Assembly (NCBI RefSeq): GCF_001282115.1
Contig: NZ_LJBR01000297.1
Span: forward strand, 1 to 34,130
DNA length: 34,130 bases
Origin: Streptomyces sp. NRRL B-24085
GTDB lineage: Bacteria > Actinomycetota > Actinomycetes > Streptomycetales > Streptomycetaceae
Reading direction: 5' to 3'
Shown: piece after piece, positions 9,732-17,019 of the stretch
Layout: the number at the start of each line of letters is the position of its first letter
How positions within the stretch are numbered: the first letter of the stretch is position 1
The notes under the pieces: model-generated
What the model saw: the letters and a program-made list of their open reading frames with translations, nothing else
What the model was told of the DNA's origin: nothing
The model's database searches: none
Position numbers and translations under genes: made by a program

Positions 9732-10124
9732 TCAGTCGGCGGGCTGGAGGAGGTCCCAGCGGTTTCCGTACAGGTCCTGGAAGACGGCGACCGAGCCGTA
9801 GGGCTCGTGGCGGGGCTCCTCCAGGAAGGTCACGCCCGCGGCGAGCATGCGGGCGTGGTCGCGGGCGAAGTCGTCGGTGTGCAGGAAGAAGCCGACGCGA
9901 CCGCCGGTCTGGTTCCCCACCCGGCCCTGCTGGGCCTCGCCCTTGGCGCGGGCGAGCAGCAGGTCGGTCCCGCCCTCGCGCTCGTCCGGCCGTACGACGA
10001 CCCAGCGGGAGCCGTCGGGGCGCGGGGTGTCCTCGACGAGCCGGAAGCCGAGCGCCTCGGTGTAGAAGCGGATCGCCTCGTCGTAGTCGTCGACGACGAG
10101 GGTGACCAGGGCGACGCGTCTCAT
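9732..10124 (-). CDS. VOC family (glyoxalase/bleomycin resistance-like) protein
   Basis: 130 aa vicinal oxygen chelate protein with two beta-alpha-beta-beta-beta halves. The first is RVALVTLVVDDYDEAIRFYTEALGFRLVED, the second GRVGFFLHTDDFARDHARMLAAGVTFLEEP, closing with VAVFQDLYGNRWDLLQP. A terminal YGNRWDLLQ block with a Tyr-Gly is typical of actinobacterial glyoxalase-like proteins; the substrate is not predictable. The ATG has GAGAGG 5 nt upstream. It is likely the first gene of a two-gene unit with adenosine deaminase. Confidence 0.9.
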   Translation of the reverse strand: MRRVALVTLVVDDYDEAIRFYTEALGFRLVEDTPRPDGSRWVVVRPDEREGGTDLLLARAKGEAQQGRVGNQTGGRVGFFLHTDDFARDHARMLAAGVTFLEEPRHEPYGSVAVFQDLYGNRWDLLQPAD

Positions 10125-10302
10125 CGGAACCTCTCGGGAGGGGTGGTTGACGGGAGAGGTTATACGTAAAACTCGGGTGGCGCCAGTCCGGTCCCGGGGG
10201 CCTTGAGTCGGCGGTCCGCGTGGCTCGTGGCAGGCTGGTGATCACCGCCGGGGTCACGGCTCCGGCGCCCCGTACACCGGACCGCACAGGAGTCGAGCAA
10301 CC
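10125..10302. promoter_or_regulatory. Divergent promoter region, VOC / dienelactone hydrolase
   Basis: This 178-nt gap is mostly GC-rich except for the near-palindromic patch TTATACGTAAAA (10159-10170). On the minus strand that patch contains TATAAC, a good -10 candidate for the VOC-add unit. It could also be a small operator. Confidence 0.35.
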
Positions 10303-11010
10303 ATGGCCGAACTGCCGAAGTCGACCGGAGCACCCGCCCACCAGAACGTCACCTTCCCGAGCGGCGGCACCACCGCGCATGGCTACCTGGCGCTGCCGCC
10401 GTCCGGGAGCGGGCCGGGGGTCATCGTGATCCAGGAGTGGTGGGGGCTCACCGACCACATCGCCGACGTCGCCGACCGGCTGGCCGCCGAGGGCTTCGTC
10501 GCGCTCGCTCCCGACCTGTACGGCGGCAATGTCGCCCACGACAACGCCGAGGCCCTGCGGATGATGCAGGCGCTGCCGGTCTCGCGGGGCGTGGAGCTGC
10601 TGTCCGGAGCGGTCGACCACCTGCTGTCGTTGGAGGAGGTCACCTCGGACACCGTCGGCGCGGTCGGCTTCTGCATGGGCGGCGGCTTCGTCCTGTACCT
10701 GGCGGCGGCGGAGCCCCGGGTGAGCGCCGCGGTGCCGTTCTACGGCGTGATCCAGGGCGAGCTGCCGGACTTCTCGGGCCTGAAGGCGGAGATCCTGGGC
10801 CACTACGGCGAACTCGACCGGACCATCCCGGCGGAAAGCCTCGACGCCCTGCGCGAGGCCGTCCAGGAACAGTCCGGAATCACCCCGGACCTGCGCCTCT
10901 ACCCGGCGAACCACGCCTTCTTCAACACCGGCGGCCCGACGTACGACGCCGAGTCCGCTTCCCTCGCCTGGGAGCGTACGGTGCCCTTCCTGCGTGAGCG
11001 GCTGGGGTAG
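10303..11010 (+). CDS. Dienelactone hydrolase family protein
   Basis: 235 aa alpha/beta hydrolase of the dienelactone hydrolase family. The Cys-Asp-His triad is Cys124 in GFCMGG, Asp172 in GHYGELDRTIP and His204 in YPANHAFFN. Glu45 in IQEWWGL is the residue that activates the Cys in the family. Length is typical (about 235 aa). Characterised members hydrolyse dienelactones in chlorocatechol breakdown, but most genomic members, as here, lack ring-cleavage neighbours, so the substrate is open. The nucleophile is Cys rather than Ser, as in true dienelactone hydrolases. Confidence 0.92.
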   Translation: MAELPKSTGAPAHQNVTFPSGGTTAHGYLALPPSGSGPGVIVIQEWWGLTDHIADVADRLAAEGFVALAPDLYGGNVAHDNAEALRMMQALPVSRGVELLSGAVDHLLSLEEVTSDTVGAVGFCMGGGFVLYLAAAEPRVSAAVPFYGVIQGELPDFSGLKAEILGHYGELDRTIPAESLDALREAVQEQSGITPDLRLYPANHAFFNTGGPTYDAESASLAWERTVPFLRERLG

Positions 11011-11983
11011 GGCGCGGGCTCCGCAGCCGGCGGTGCCCTGGTCCGGCGTGTCCGGCCGCGCGGTGCCGGGAGTGTACTGACGGCGCCGGCCGGCGGGCGA
11101 GGGTGGCCTGGGTCTGTTCGACAGCGGCGGCGCCGGGCCGGGCGAGGAGGGTGTGGTGCCCGGGGGCACAGGGCTCCGGGGCGTCCGACGCGCGGACGCC
11201 GGGAAGTGTCCTGCCCGGGGTCTAGGGTGCGGCTCACTCCGCCCAGCCGCGTTGGGGCGGTGCCGGCCCGTCGGCCGCTGCGTGGCAGGCGGCGCCTGCC
11301 GCCGGTTGGCCGCCTCGCGACGACAACGCGGCGGGGACCTCCGGGGGCGCGCCGGGCCGCCACCACGGCGGCATGGGCCACCGGGCCCCCCGGGGCTTGG
11401 CGGCACGCCTGTTCGCAGTCACCGGCGTGCGTGTTGGGTATGTTTCATCGCGCGTAGGGCGGGGGCGAGCCGTCGGCCTGGGACCGCCCCGCGTCGGTGC
11501 TGCCCCCCGACGACATGCGGCAGGGGCCTCCGGGGGTGCGTAGGCCCCACCATGGCCGCCTGGGCCTGGCGTCGTCGTCGGCTGAGGGGCCGCCCCGAGT
11601 CGGCAACATGGCCGACCTCTACAGGCACGTCGGGCCCGCGACGCACGGACCAACCACCGGACGGACACCCAAGGACCGGCGGCACCCCGTCCACGGCCAT
11701 CAGCGCGCGCACCAGCACGACCAGCGGGTCCGCCCACCCCAGACACCGACACCGATGCCTCCAGACACGCGTCAGGCCCCGCGACAAGCGCACGACCCAC
11801 CCGACGGACCTCCAAGGACCGGCGGCACCCCCGCGCCGACCATTGCGGCCGCCGGCCCATGAGGGCGATGCACCCGGTGTGTCCTGGGGATGGATCCGTG
11901 CTGGCGGTTGGGGGTGCTCGGTCCGTGGTCGTAGGGCCGACGGCCGAGGCGGTGGGGGAAGGGGGGCCGGTAGCGTCCGGAGC
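11011..11983. repeat. Repeat-rich region of about 1 kb without a supported gene
   Basis: No gene is supported in this 973-nt stretch. Two pairs of imperfect direct repeats are visible. Pair A: about 11255-11395 and 11455-11575, sharing CGACGACA, GCGGC, GGG.CCTCCGGGGG and GGGCC blocks, about 195 nt apart. Pair B: about 11610-11690 and 11755-11833, sharing the exact 20-mer CCAAGGACCGGCGGCACCCC at 11669-11688 and 11812-11831, 143 nt apart. Small perfect inverted repeats also occur: GGCAGGC-GGC-GCCTGCC (11284-11300) and GCCGCC-ACCAC-GGCGGC. The region could be decayed sequence, a dispersed intergenic element or an RNA-level structure. Confidence 0.6.
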
Positions 11984-12439
11984 ATGACGATCGCCGAGAG
12001 CCGCAGCGCCGAGCAACGCAAGCAGGACGTACTGGCCCGACTTGAGCGGGAGACGGACATCTGGGTGGCCTCGGCGGATGCCGACGGGCTGCCGTGTCTG
12101 GTGGCGTTGTGGTTCGTCTGGGACGGCGAGTCCGTCTGGGTGTCCACCCGGATCACCAATCCCACGGGGCGCAATCTGCGTGACGGCGGCCGTACCCGGC
12201 TGGCGTTCGGGGACACCCAGGACGTCGTGCTCATCGACGGGGACGTGCGGACGTACGGCGGGAAGGACGTGCCGGCCGCGGCGATCGAGGCGTTCCGGGC
12301 GAAGACGGGCTGGGATCCGCGCGAGGACAGCGACTCCTACGCCTTCTTCCAGGTGCGCCCGCGCACCGTGCAGGCGCTCAACGGCGTGCACGAGATGCGC
12401 GGGCGGCATGTCATGGAGGACGGCGAGTGGATCGTGTGA
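11984..12439 (+). CDS. PPOX-fold (pyridoxamine 5'-phosphate oxidase family) protein
   Basis: 151 aa split-barrel flavin-binding protein. It starts at the ATG of MTIAESRSAEQRKQDVLARL, after which the family pattern appears: TDIWVASADADGLPCLVALWFVWDGESVWVST, RNLRDGGRTRLAFGDTQDVVLIDGDV. Such proteins bind FMN or F420 and perform redox reactions on varied small molecules; true PdxH activity is unlikely because the C-terminal pyridoxamine motifs are missing. The frame is open far upstream into the repeat region, but those codons do not look coding. Its stop is 4 nt from the stop of the convergent aldo/keto reductase. Confidence 0.88.
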   Translation: MTIAESRSAEQRKQDVLARLERETDIWVASADADGLPCLVALWFVWDGESVWVSTRITNPTGRNLRDGGRTRLAFGDTQDVVLIDGDVRTYGGKDVPAAAIEAFRAKTGWDPREDSDSYAFFQVRPRTVQALNGVHEMRGRHVMEDGEWIV

Positions 12440-12443
12440 CCTG

Positions 12444-13349
12444 TCAACCGGCCTTCTGATGCAGTGAGTCGAGCGTGTCCCGTTCCTCGTCGGTGAGGCG
12501 GAGGGCACCCGCTGCGATGTTCTCGGCGAGGTGGTCGGGGTTGCTGGTGCCGGGGATGGCGAGGACGTGCGCGCCCTGGGCGAGGGTCCAGGCGAGCCGG
12601 ACCTGGGCGGGTGTCGCGCCGTGCGCCCCCGCGACGGCCAGGACCTCCTCGTCGTGGCCGGCGGTGGCGCCGTGCGAGCCGCCCTCCCCCGCGATCGCGA
12701 AGAACGGCACGAAGGCGATGCCCTGTTCGCCGCAGATCCGCAGGATCTCCTCGGTGCCGGGGTCGCGGGAGCCGAGCCCGAACCGGTTCTGCACGCACAC
12801 CACCGGCGCGATCGCCTGCGCCTCGGCGAGGTGGCGAGGCTCGACGTCCGAGACGCCGAGGTGCCGGATCAGGCCCTTCTCACGAAGGTCGGCGAGCACC
12901 CCGAAATGCTCGGCGATCGAGTCCTGGCGCATCCGCCGCAGGTTCACCACGTCGAGGTGGTCGCGGCCCAACTGGCGCAGGTTCTCCTCGACATGGCCGC
13001 GCAGGTCCTCCGGCCTGGCCGAAGTCGCCCACTCCCCCGCGTAGTTCCGGAACGGACCGACCTTGGTGACGATGACGAGGTCGTCGGGGTACGGGGAGAG
13101 CGCGCTGTTGATGAGCTCGTTGGCGGAGCGCAGCGAGGAGAAGTAGAAGGCCGCCGTGTCGATGTGGTTGACGCCGAGCTCCCTCGCCCTGCGCAGCACG
13201 GCGAGGGACCGCTGCCGGTCGCTCGGGGTGCCGAGGTGGAAGGCCGCGCTGCCGGTCAGCCGCATCGCGCCGAAGCCGACGCGGTTGACGGTGAGATCGC
13301 CGAGTGTCCAGGTGCCTGCCGCATCCGCGGTGATCGTTTCGGAGGTCAT
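12444..13349 (-). CDS. Aldo/keto reductase, PdxI (YdbC)-like
   Basis: 301 aa. The sequence pattern fits the E. coli PdxI/YdbC group, an NADPH-dependent pyridoxal reductase: VNRVGFGAMRLTG, ELGVNHIDTAAFY, LVIVTKVG, LDVVNLRRM, IRHLGVSDVEP, VVCVQNRF, IAFVPFF and VLAIPGTSNPDHLAENI. Tetrad residues are Asp64, Tyr69 and Lys96. The fourth position, usually His, is Asn136 in DVVNLR, as remembered for YdbC itself. The ATG at 13349 starts MTSETITADAAGTW; upstream in-frame codons lack similarity. A role in vitamin B6 salvage is a family-based inference. Confidence 0.88.
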   Translation of the reverse strand: MTSETITADAAGTWTLGDLTVNRVGFGAMRLTGSAAFHLGTPSDRQRSLAVLRRARELGVNHIDTAAFYFSSLRSANELINSALSPYPDDLVIVTKVGPFRNYAGEWATSARPEDLRGHVEENLRQLGRDHLDVVNLRRMRQDSIAEHFGVLADLREKGLIRHLGVSDVEPRHLAEAQAIAPVVCVQNRFGLGSRDPGTEEILRICGEQGIAFVPFFAIAGEGGSHGATAGHDEEVLAVAGAHGATPAQVRLAWTLAQGAHVLAIPGTSNPDHLAENIAAGALRLTDEERDTLDSLHQKAG

Positions 13350-13401
13350 CGGCGGATGATGACACACCTGCCGCTCGGGTCCGTCGGTCCTTTCCCGGCT
13401 C

Positions 13402-15228
13402 CTACCTCCGCTGTGCGGCCAGCCGGATGGGCGCGTTGGCCGCGCCGAACCCGGCGTAGCCGCCCGAGCGCTGCACGAACTCGAAGAAGACATGGCCGAC
13501 CGTCTCCGTGTAGCAGTGCCGGAACTCGCCGCCCCGCTCGTCGCGGTCGTAGAGGATGCCGAGCTCCCGGTACGTCTCCAACTCCCCTTCGCGGAAGTCG
13601 AAACGGGCCTCCAGGTCGTCGTAGTAGTTCGCCGGGACGCGCAGCAACCCCGCCCCGGCCGCCCGGAAGCGGCGGACCGCGGAGACGATGTCGTCGACGG
13701 CGAACGCCACGTGCCGGGCCCGCGTCTCGCCGTCATCCTCAGGCGTGGGCGCGAGGTTGAGGACCAGCCGCGGTCCGTCGGAGGAGGCGGACAGGGCGCG
13801 GCTGCGGAACAGGCCGTAGGGGTCGGCGAGTTCGACGGTGTCGTGCGGGCTGAGGCCCAGGACCGTGCGGTGGAAGAGCACCGCCTCGTCGAAGTGGTGC
13901 CAGGGCTGGGTCAGCGCGAGGTGGTCGATGGTGAGGGCGGCCGTGGCCGGGGGCTCGGCCGTCTGGGCGAAGTCGTCGGTCCAGTCCGGGAGTTCGGGAC
14001 GGCCGGTCGCGCAGAACAGGACTTCGGTGCCGTCCGGAGCGGCGATCGACTCCAGGGGGACGTCCTGTGCGCCATGGTGCTTGGGCAGGGCGGGTGCGAG
14101 CAAGGCCTCCGCCCGCCGCGCGGAGGCGGCCGGGTCCGTCGTCTCCAGGCCCACGGCGGCCAGGGTGGTGTCGGTACGGCGGCCCGCGGTCGCGGTGTTG
14201 ACCAGGACCCTGGCCTCGCCCTGCTCCCACAGGTCGACCGGCTTGCCGTGGTGGCGGCCGCTGCGGGTGAAGCCGAGAGCCGTGAGGAGTTCGCCGACGG
14301 GTTCGGGGTCGCTGGTGGCGAGTTCGGCGAAGGCGACGCCCGAGGGGATCACCGGGGCCGGGAGCGGCAGGACTCCGGCGTTCTCCTCCAGGGCGAGCAG
14401 GGAGCGCAGTCCGTCCAGCGCCGTACGGCCCGCGTCCGCCTGGCGGAAGACGTCGTTGAAGACCTCCAGGGAGAGGGGACCGTCGTATCCGGCGTCGAGG
14501 ACGTGCCGCAGGAGTCCGGCGACGTCGAAGCCGCCCTGGCCCGGGAAGCAGCGGTAGTGGCGGCTCCACTGGAGGACGTCCATGGCCATCAACGGGGCGT
14601 CGGCGAGCTGGAGGAAGAAGATCTTGTCGCCGGGGATGTCCTCGATGCCCTTGGGGTCGGAGCCCCTGGAGAGGATGTGGAAGCTGTCCAGGCAGGTGCC
14701 GAGCGCCGGATGGTCCGCGGCCCGGACGATCCGCCAGGCGTGGTCGTACGTGCTGACGTGCCGTCCCCACGCCAGTGCCTCGTAGGCGACACGGATGCCG
14801 GACTCCCTGGCCAGGTCGGCCAGTCGGCTCAGCTGTTCCGCCGCGAGGGCGTCGTCGTCCACGGCGTGCGGGGATACGCTGGAGCAGACGAGAACGGTGT
14901 CGGCGCCGAGCCTGCGCATTAGCTCGAACTTGTGCCGGGCCCGCCTGAGGTTGCGGGCGAACAGCTCCTCGGGGACGGCCTCGATGTCCCGCATCGGCTG
15001 GTAGAGGTCGATGCGCAGGCCCAGGTCGGTGGTGCGGGCGGCGATCTCCTCGGGAGCGAGCGGGCTCGCGAGGAGGTCGTTCTCGAAGATCTCGACGCCG
15101 TCGAAGCCGGCCCGTGAGGCCGCTGTCAGCTTTTCGGTGAGGGTGCCGCTGAGGCAGACGGTGGCGATGGACTTCCGCAGGCTCGCTCCCGAGGACGTGC
15201 GGGGCTCGTCTCCCGAGGTGTCACGCAT
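13402..15228 (-). CDS. 3-dehydroshikimate dehydratase, QuiC type (TIM barrel plus HPPD-like domain)
   Basis: 608 aa two-domain enzyme. The N-terminal sugar-phosphate-isomerase-like TIM barrel (about 17-285) would convert 3-dehydroshikimate to protocatechuate. Metal ligands expected from QuiC appear as Glu150 (VAYEALAWGRH), Asp181 (CLDSFHI), Gln207 (FFLQLAD) and Glu254 or nearby (LSLEVFND). The C-terminal half resembles 4-hydroxyphenylpyruvate dioxygenase, with IDHLALTQ, RHVAFAVDDI and HVFFEFVQRSGGYAGFG. I chose the ATG at 15228, with GGGAG 7 nt upstream; it overlaps the stop of a 64-codon ORF by 8 nt (ATGCGTGA), implying translational coupling. It diverges from an IclR regulator, a common arrangement for quinate or aromatic catabolism. 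No pca genes are in the window. Confidence 0.9.
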   Translation of the reverse strand: MRDTSGDEPRTSSGASLRKSIATVCLSGTLTEKLTAASRAGFDGVEIFENDLLASPLAPEEIAARTTDLGLRIDLYQPMRDIEAVPEELFARNLRRARHKFELMRRLGADTVLVCSSVSPHAVDDDALAAEQLSRLADLARESGIRVAYEALAWGRHVSTYDHAWRIVRAADHPALGTCLDSFHILSRGSDPKGIEDIPGDKIFFLQLADAPLMAMDVLQWSRHYRCFPGQGGFDVAGLLRHVLDAGYDGPLSLEVFNDVFRQADAGRTALDGLRSLLALEENAGVLPLPAPVIPSGVAFAELATSDPEPVGELLTALGFTRSGRHHGKPVDLWEQGEARVLVNTATAGRRTDTTLAAVGLETTDPAASARRAEALLAPALPKHHGAQDVPLESIAAPDGTEVLFCATGRPELPDWTDDFAQTAEPPATAALTIDHLALTQPWHHFDEAVLFHRTVLGLSPHDTVELADPYGLFRSRALSASSDGPRLVLNLAPTPEDDGETRARHVAFAVDDIVSAVRRFRAAGAGLLRVPANYYDDLEARFDFREGELETYRELGILYDRDERGGEFRHCYTETVGHVFFEFVQRSGGYAGFGAANAPIRLAAQRR

Positions 15229-15415
15229 GCTCGCTCCCGAGGTCGATCCAGGTTTTCCCGGCCTGTCCGGCGGCCCCGGCGAGGACCGCCCGCACCCGTG
15301 CGAGCGGGAAGCGGGCCTCGATATCGGCTCCCCCGGGGACGGCGACACGTTCGGCGAGGACGCCGGGGCGTTCCGGCCGGCTCCGTTCCGGTGAAGTAAG
15401 GACTGCTGCTCTCAC
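15221..15415 (-). pseudogene. Internally deleted zinc/quinone-type medium-chain dehydrogenase remnant, 64 codons
   Basis: The open frame starts GTG at 15415 with GGAG 5 nt upstream. The first residues, MRAAVLTS, resemble the N-terminus of NADPH:quinone oxidoreductase-like dehydrogenases. The rest, VAVPGGADIEARFPLARVRAVL with GKTWIDLG at the end, resembles the C-terminus of the same family. A normal member has about 310-340 residues, so roughly 260 central residues (cofactor domain included) seem to be missing while the frame stayed open. Its TGA overlaps the QuiC start codon region. As a protein it should be inactive; it may survive because it couples translation to QuiC. Confidence 0.6.
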
Positions 15416-15679
15416 TGGGACTCCAGGCGACCACTAGACGGTCCATACGATCCACTGTGCGGTCAGCGTAGGTGGATTGATCTCGTCGAGCAAGGGCGTC
15501 GGGGCCGCGAGTCATGGAAGCGCCGGTCTCCTTGGTCCGCTGTGCGGAACCGGAGAACCGCTGTCGGCGCCCATCAGACAGCCATTTCTTCGGTGTCGTG
15601 GTTTGCCTGGTCTGCACAGCGGATTACGGTCGGAGGCAGCGGCGGTCGAGAGCCGTGGGCGACGTACGGGAGGCAGCGG
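15416..15679. promoter_or_regulatory. Divergent control region, dehydratase unit / IclR, with inverted repeat
   Basis: The gap holds ATCCAC (15450-15455) and GTGGAT (15472-15477), a perfect 6-bp inverted repeat with a 16-nt spacer, a plausible IclR-type operator. GGGAGG at 15668-15673 is the ribosome site for the IclR start 6 nt later. No other gene is supported here. Confidence 0.45.
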
Positions 15680-16480
15680 GTGAGCGACGGACGGACACGG
15701 GCCGAGGGCGGTGGCGAGGCGGACCAGCAGGCGGGCGGGGTGCGCAGTGTGCGGCGGGCCTTCGACATCCTCACCCTGCTCACCGAGGACCGGCCGGTGA
15801 TCACCCTGCGGGAGATCACCGGCGCGACCGGGCTCGCCAAGACGACCGCCCTGCGTCTGGTGCAGACCCTGGAGGACACCGGCCTGCTGGGCTCGCACCC
15901 GGCCGGCTACACCGCGGGGCCCGCCCTGTGGCGCTGGGCCTATCTCGCCCGCGGCCAGTGGGAGGTGCCGCAGGAGACCCGGAAGGTCATGCGCGATCTC
16001 GCGGACCGGCTCGGCGAGACGGTCAACCTGTTCGTCGCCCGGGGTGTCCACCGCATCTGCGTCGCGCACGAGGAGAGCCCGCATCCGCTGCGCCATGTCG
16101 TCGACGTCGGCGACGAGCAGCCGCTGTGGGCCGGCGCCTCCTCCAAGATCCTGCTGCGGGACGCCTCCGAGGCGTTCCTGCGCCGGGTGGCGGCCGCATC
16201 CCCGCAGGGCGAGGAGCACGTCGGCCGGCTCGGGGCCTGGGCCGCGGAGGCCGCGGAGCGCGGTTATGCCGTCAGCAGCAGTGAGTTCGACGAGGGGCTC
16301 ACGGCCGTGGCGGTCCCGGTCACCGGCCGCACGGGCCGGGTCGTCGCCTCCCTCTCCCTGAGCGGCCCCAGCCACCGCTTCCCCTACGAGGCCGTCGAGC
16401 GGTTCGCCACGGAACTCGCCGAGGGAGCGCGGCTCATCTCCGGCCAGGGCTTCAGTCACCCCCTGAGCAGCGACGCCTGA
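15680..16480 (+). CDS. IclR family transcriptional regulator
   Basis: 266 aa. The N-terminal winged helix (about 21-72) reads GVRSVRRAFDILTLL, ITLREITGATGLAKTTALRLVQTLEDTGLL. The C-terminal effector domain (about 85-255) has ETVNLFVARGVHRICVAHEE, GASSKILL, RGYAVSSSEFDEGLTAVAVPV and LSLSGPSHRF, all standard IclR blocks. I chose the GTG at 15680 because GGGAGG lies 6 nt upstream; the longer frame to 15542 runs through non-conserved codons. It is probably the regulator of the divergent dehydratase unit, with an aromatic or shikimate-type effector inferred from context. Confidence 0.93.
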   Translation: MSDGRTRAEGGGEADQQAGGVRSVRRAFDILTLLTEDRPVITLREITGATGLAKTTALRLVQTLEDTGLLGSHPAGYTAGPALWRWAYLARGQWEVPQETRKVMRDLADRLGETVNLFVARGVHRICVAHEESPHPLRHVVDVGDEQPLWAGASSKILLRDASEAFLRRVAAASPQGEEHVGRLGAWAAEAAERGYAVSSSEFDEGLTAVAVPVTGRTGRVVASLSLSGPSHRFPYEAVERFATELAEGARLISGQGFSHPLSSDA

Positions 16481-16483
16481 CGC

Positions 16484-16523
16484 GGGCGGGCAGGGGCGGC
16501 CCGGTCGGCGCCCCTGCCCGCCC
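16484..16523. terminator. Perfect 15-bp hairpin between convergent genes
   Basis: 16484-16498 (GGGCGGGCAGGGGCG) pairs perfectly with 16509-16523 around a 10-nt loop. It lies between the stops of the IclR gene and the convergent PPOX gene. There is no long T tract, as is usual for Streptomyces terminators. Confidence 0.8.
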
Positions 16524-16537
16524 CTACGGGCTTGCCG

Positions 16538-16960
16538 TCAGCCTGCGGCCTGGTCGTTGTCCTTCATCTCGCCCCAGCCGTGCCAGCGCTCGACCTCGAT
16601 CCAGGCGCTCACGCGGCCCCGGACCCTGTTCGGGTAGGGGCGGCCGCCGTAGTGGGTGGAGAGGCGGTCGATGTCGGTGAGGTCCTCGTCCTCGTACGTC
16701 TCGGTCACGCGGCCGATGAGCGTGATGTGCGTGTACCAGTCGTCGCCGGCCAGGACGGTGAGGGTCACCCGCGGGTCGCGGCGCAGGTGCTTCAGCCGGA
16801 CCCGGCCCTCGTCCAGGTTGATCAGGACACGGCCGTCCTCCCAGAGGTACCAGGTCGGGGTCGACACCGGTGCTCCGTCGGAGCGCAGGGTGGCCATCAC
16901 ACAGGGGTTGGGGCGGCGCAGCAGTTCGACGGCCTCGGGCGGCAGCGGGGGCTTGGACAT
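16538..16960 (-). CDS. PPOX class, probably F420-dependent, oxidoreductase
   Basis: 140 aa split-barrel protein. The family signature is strong: LLRRPNPCVMATLRSDGAPVSTPTWYLWEDGRVLINLD, RVRLKHLRRDPRVTLTVL, DWYTHITLIGRVTE and STHYGGRPYPN. This pattern is typical of the actinobacterial PPOX F420-dependent subgroup; the cofactor is inferred, not shown. The ATG follows GGAGAACC. The gene lies 59 nt after the GLYR dehydrogenase on the same strand, so it may share a transcript with it and the cyclodipeptide-synthase-like gene. Confidence 0.9.
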   Translation of the reverse strand: MSKPPLPPEAVELLRRPNPCVMATLRSDGAPVSTPTWYLWEDGRVLINLDEGRVRLKHLRRDPRVTLTVLAGDDWYTHITLIGRVTETYEDEDLTDIDRLSTHYGGRPYPNRVRGRVSAWIEVERWHGWGEMKDNDQAAG

Positions 16961-17019
16961 GGAGGTTCTCCTCGGGGTCGGGCGTTTCGGTCTCCGGGTC
17001 GGGTGGTCCGCTCTCGGCC

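Noticed and set aside
8091..10169. A 692-residue open frame on the plus strand across three genes
   Set aside because: It runs antisense through adenosine deaminase and the VOC gene and out of frame through the DinB-like gene. It has no recognisable fold, and the real genes have full motif sets.
11419..12234. A 271-residue minus-strand frame with repeated W/R/V-rich blocks over the gene-free region
   Set aside because: The protein repeats only reflect the DNA repeats; the frame runs antisense into the PPOX gene and has no supported start. I describe it as repeat DNA instead.
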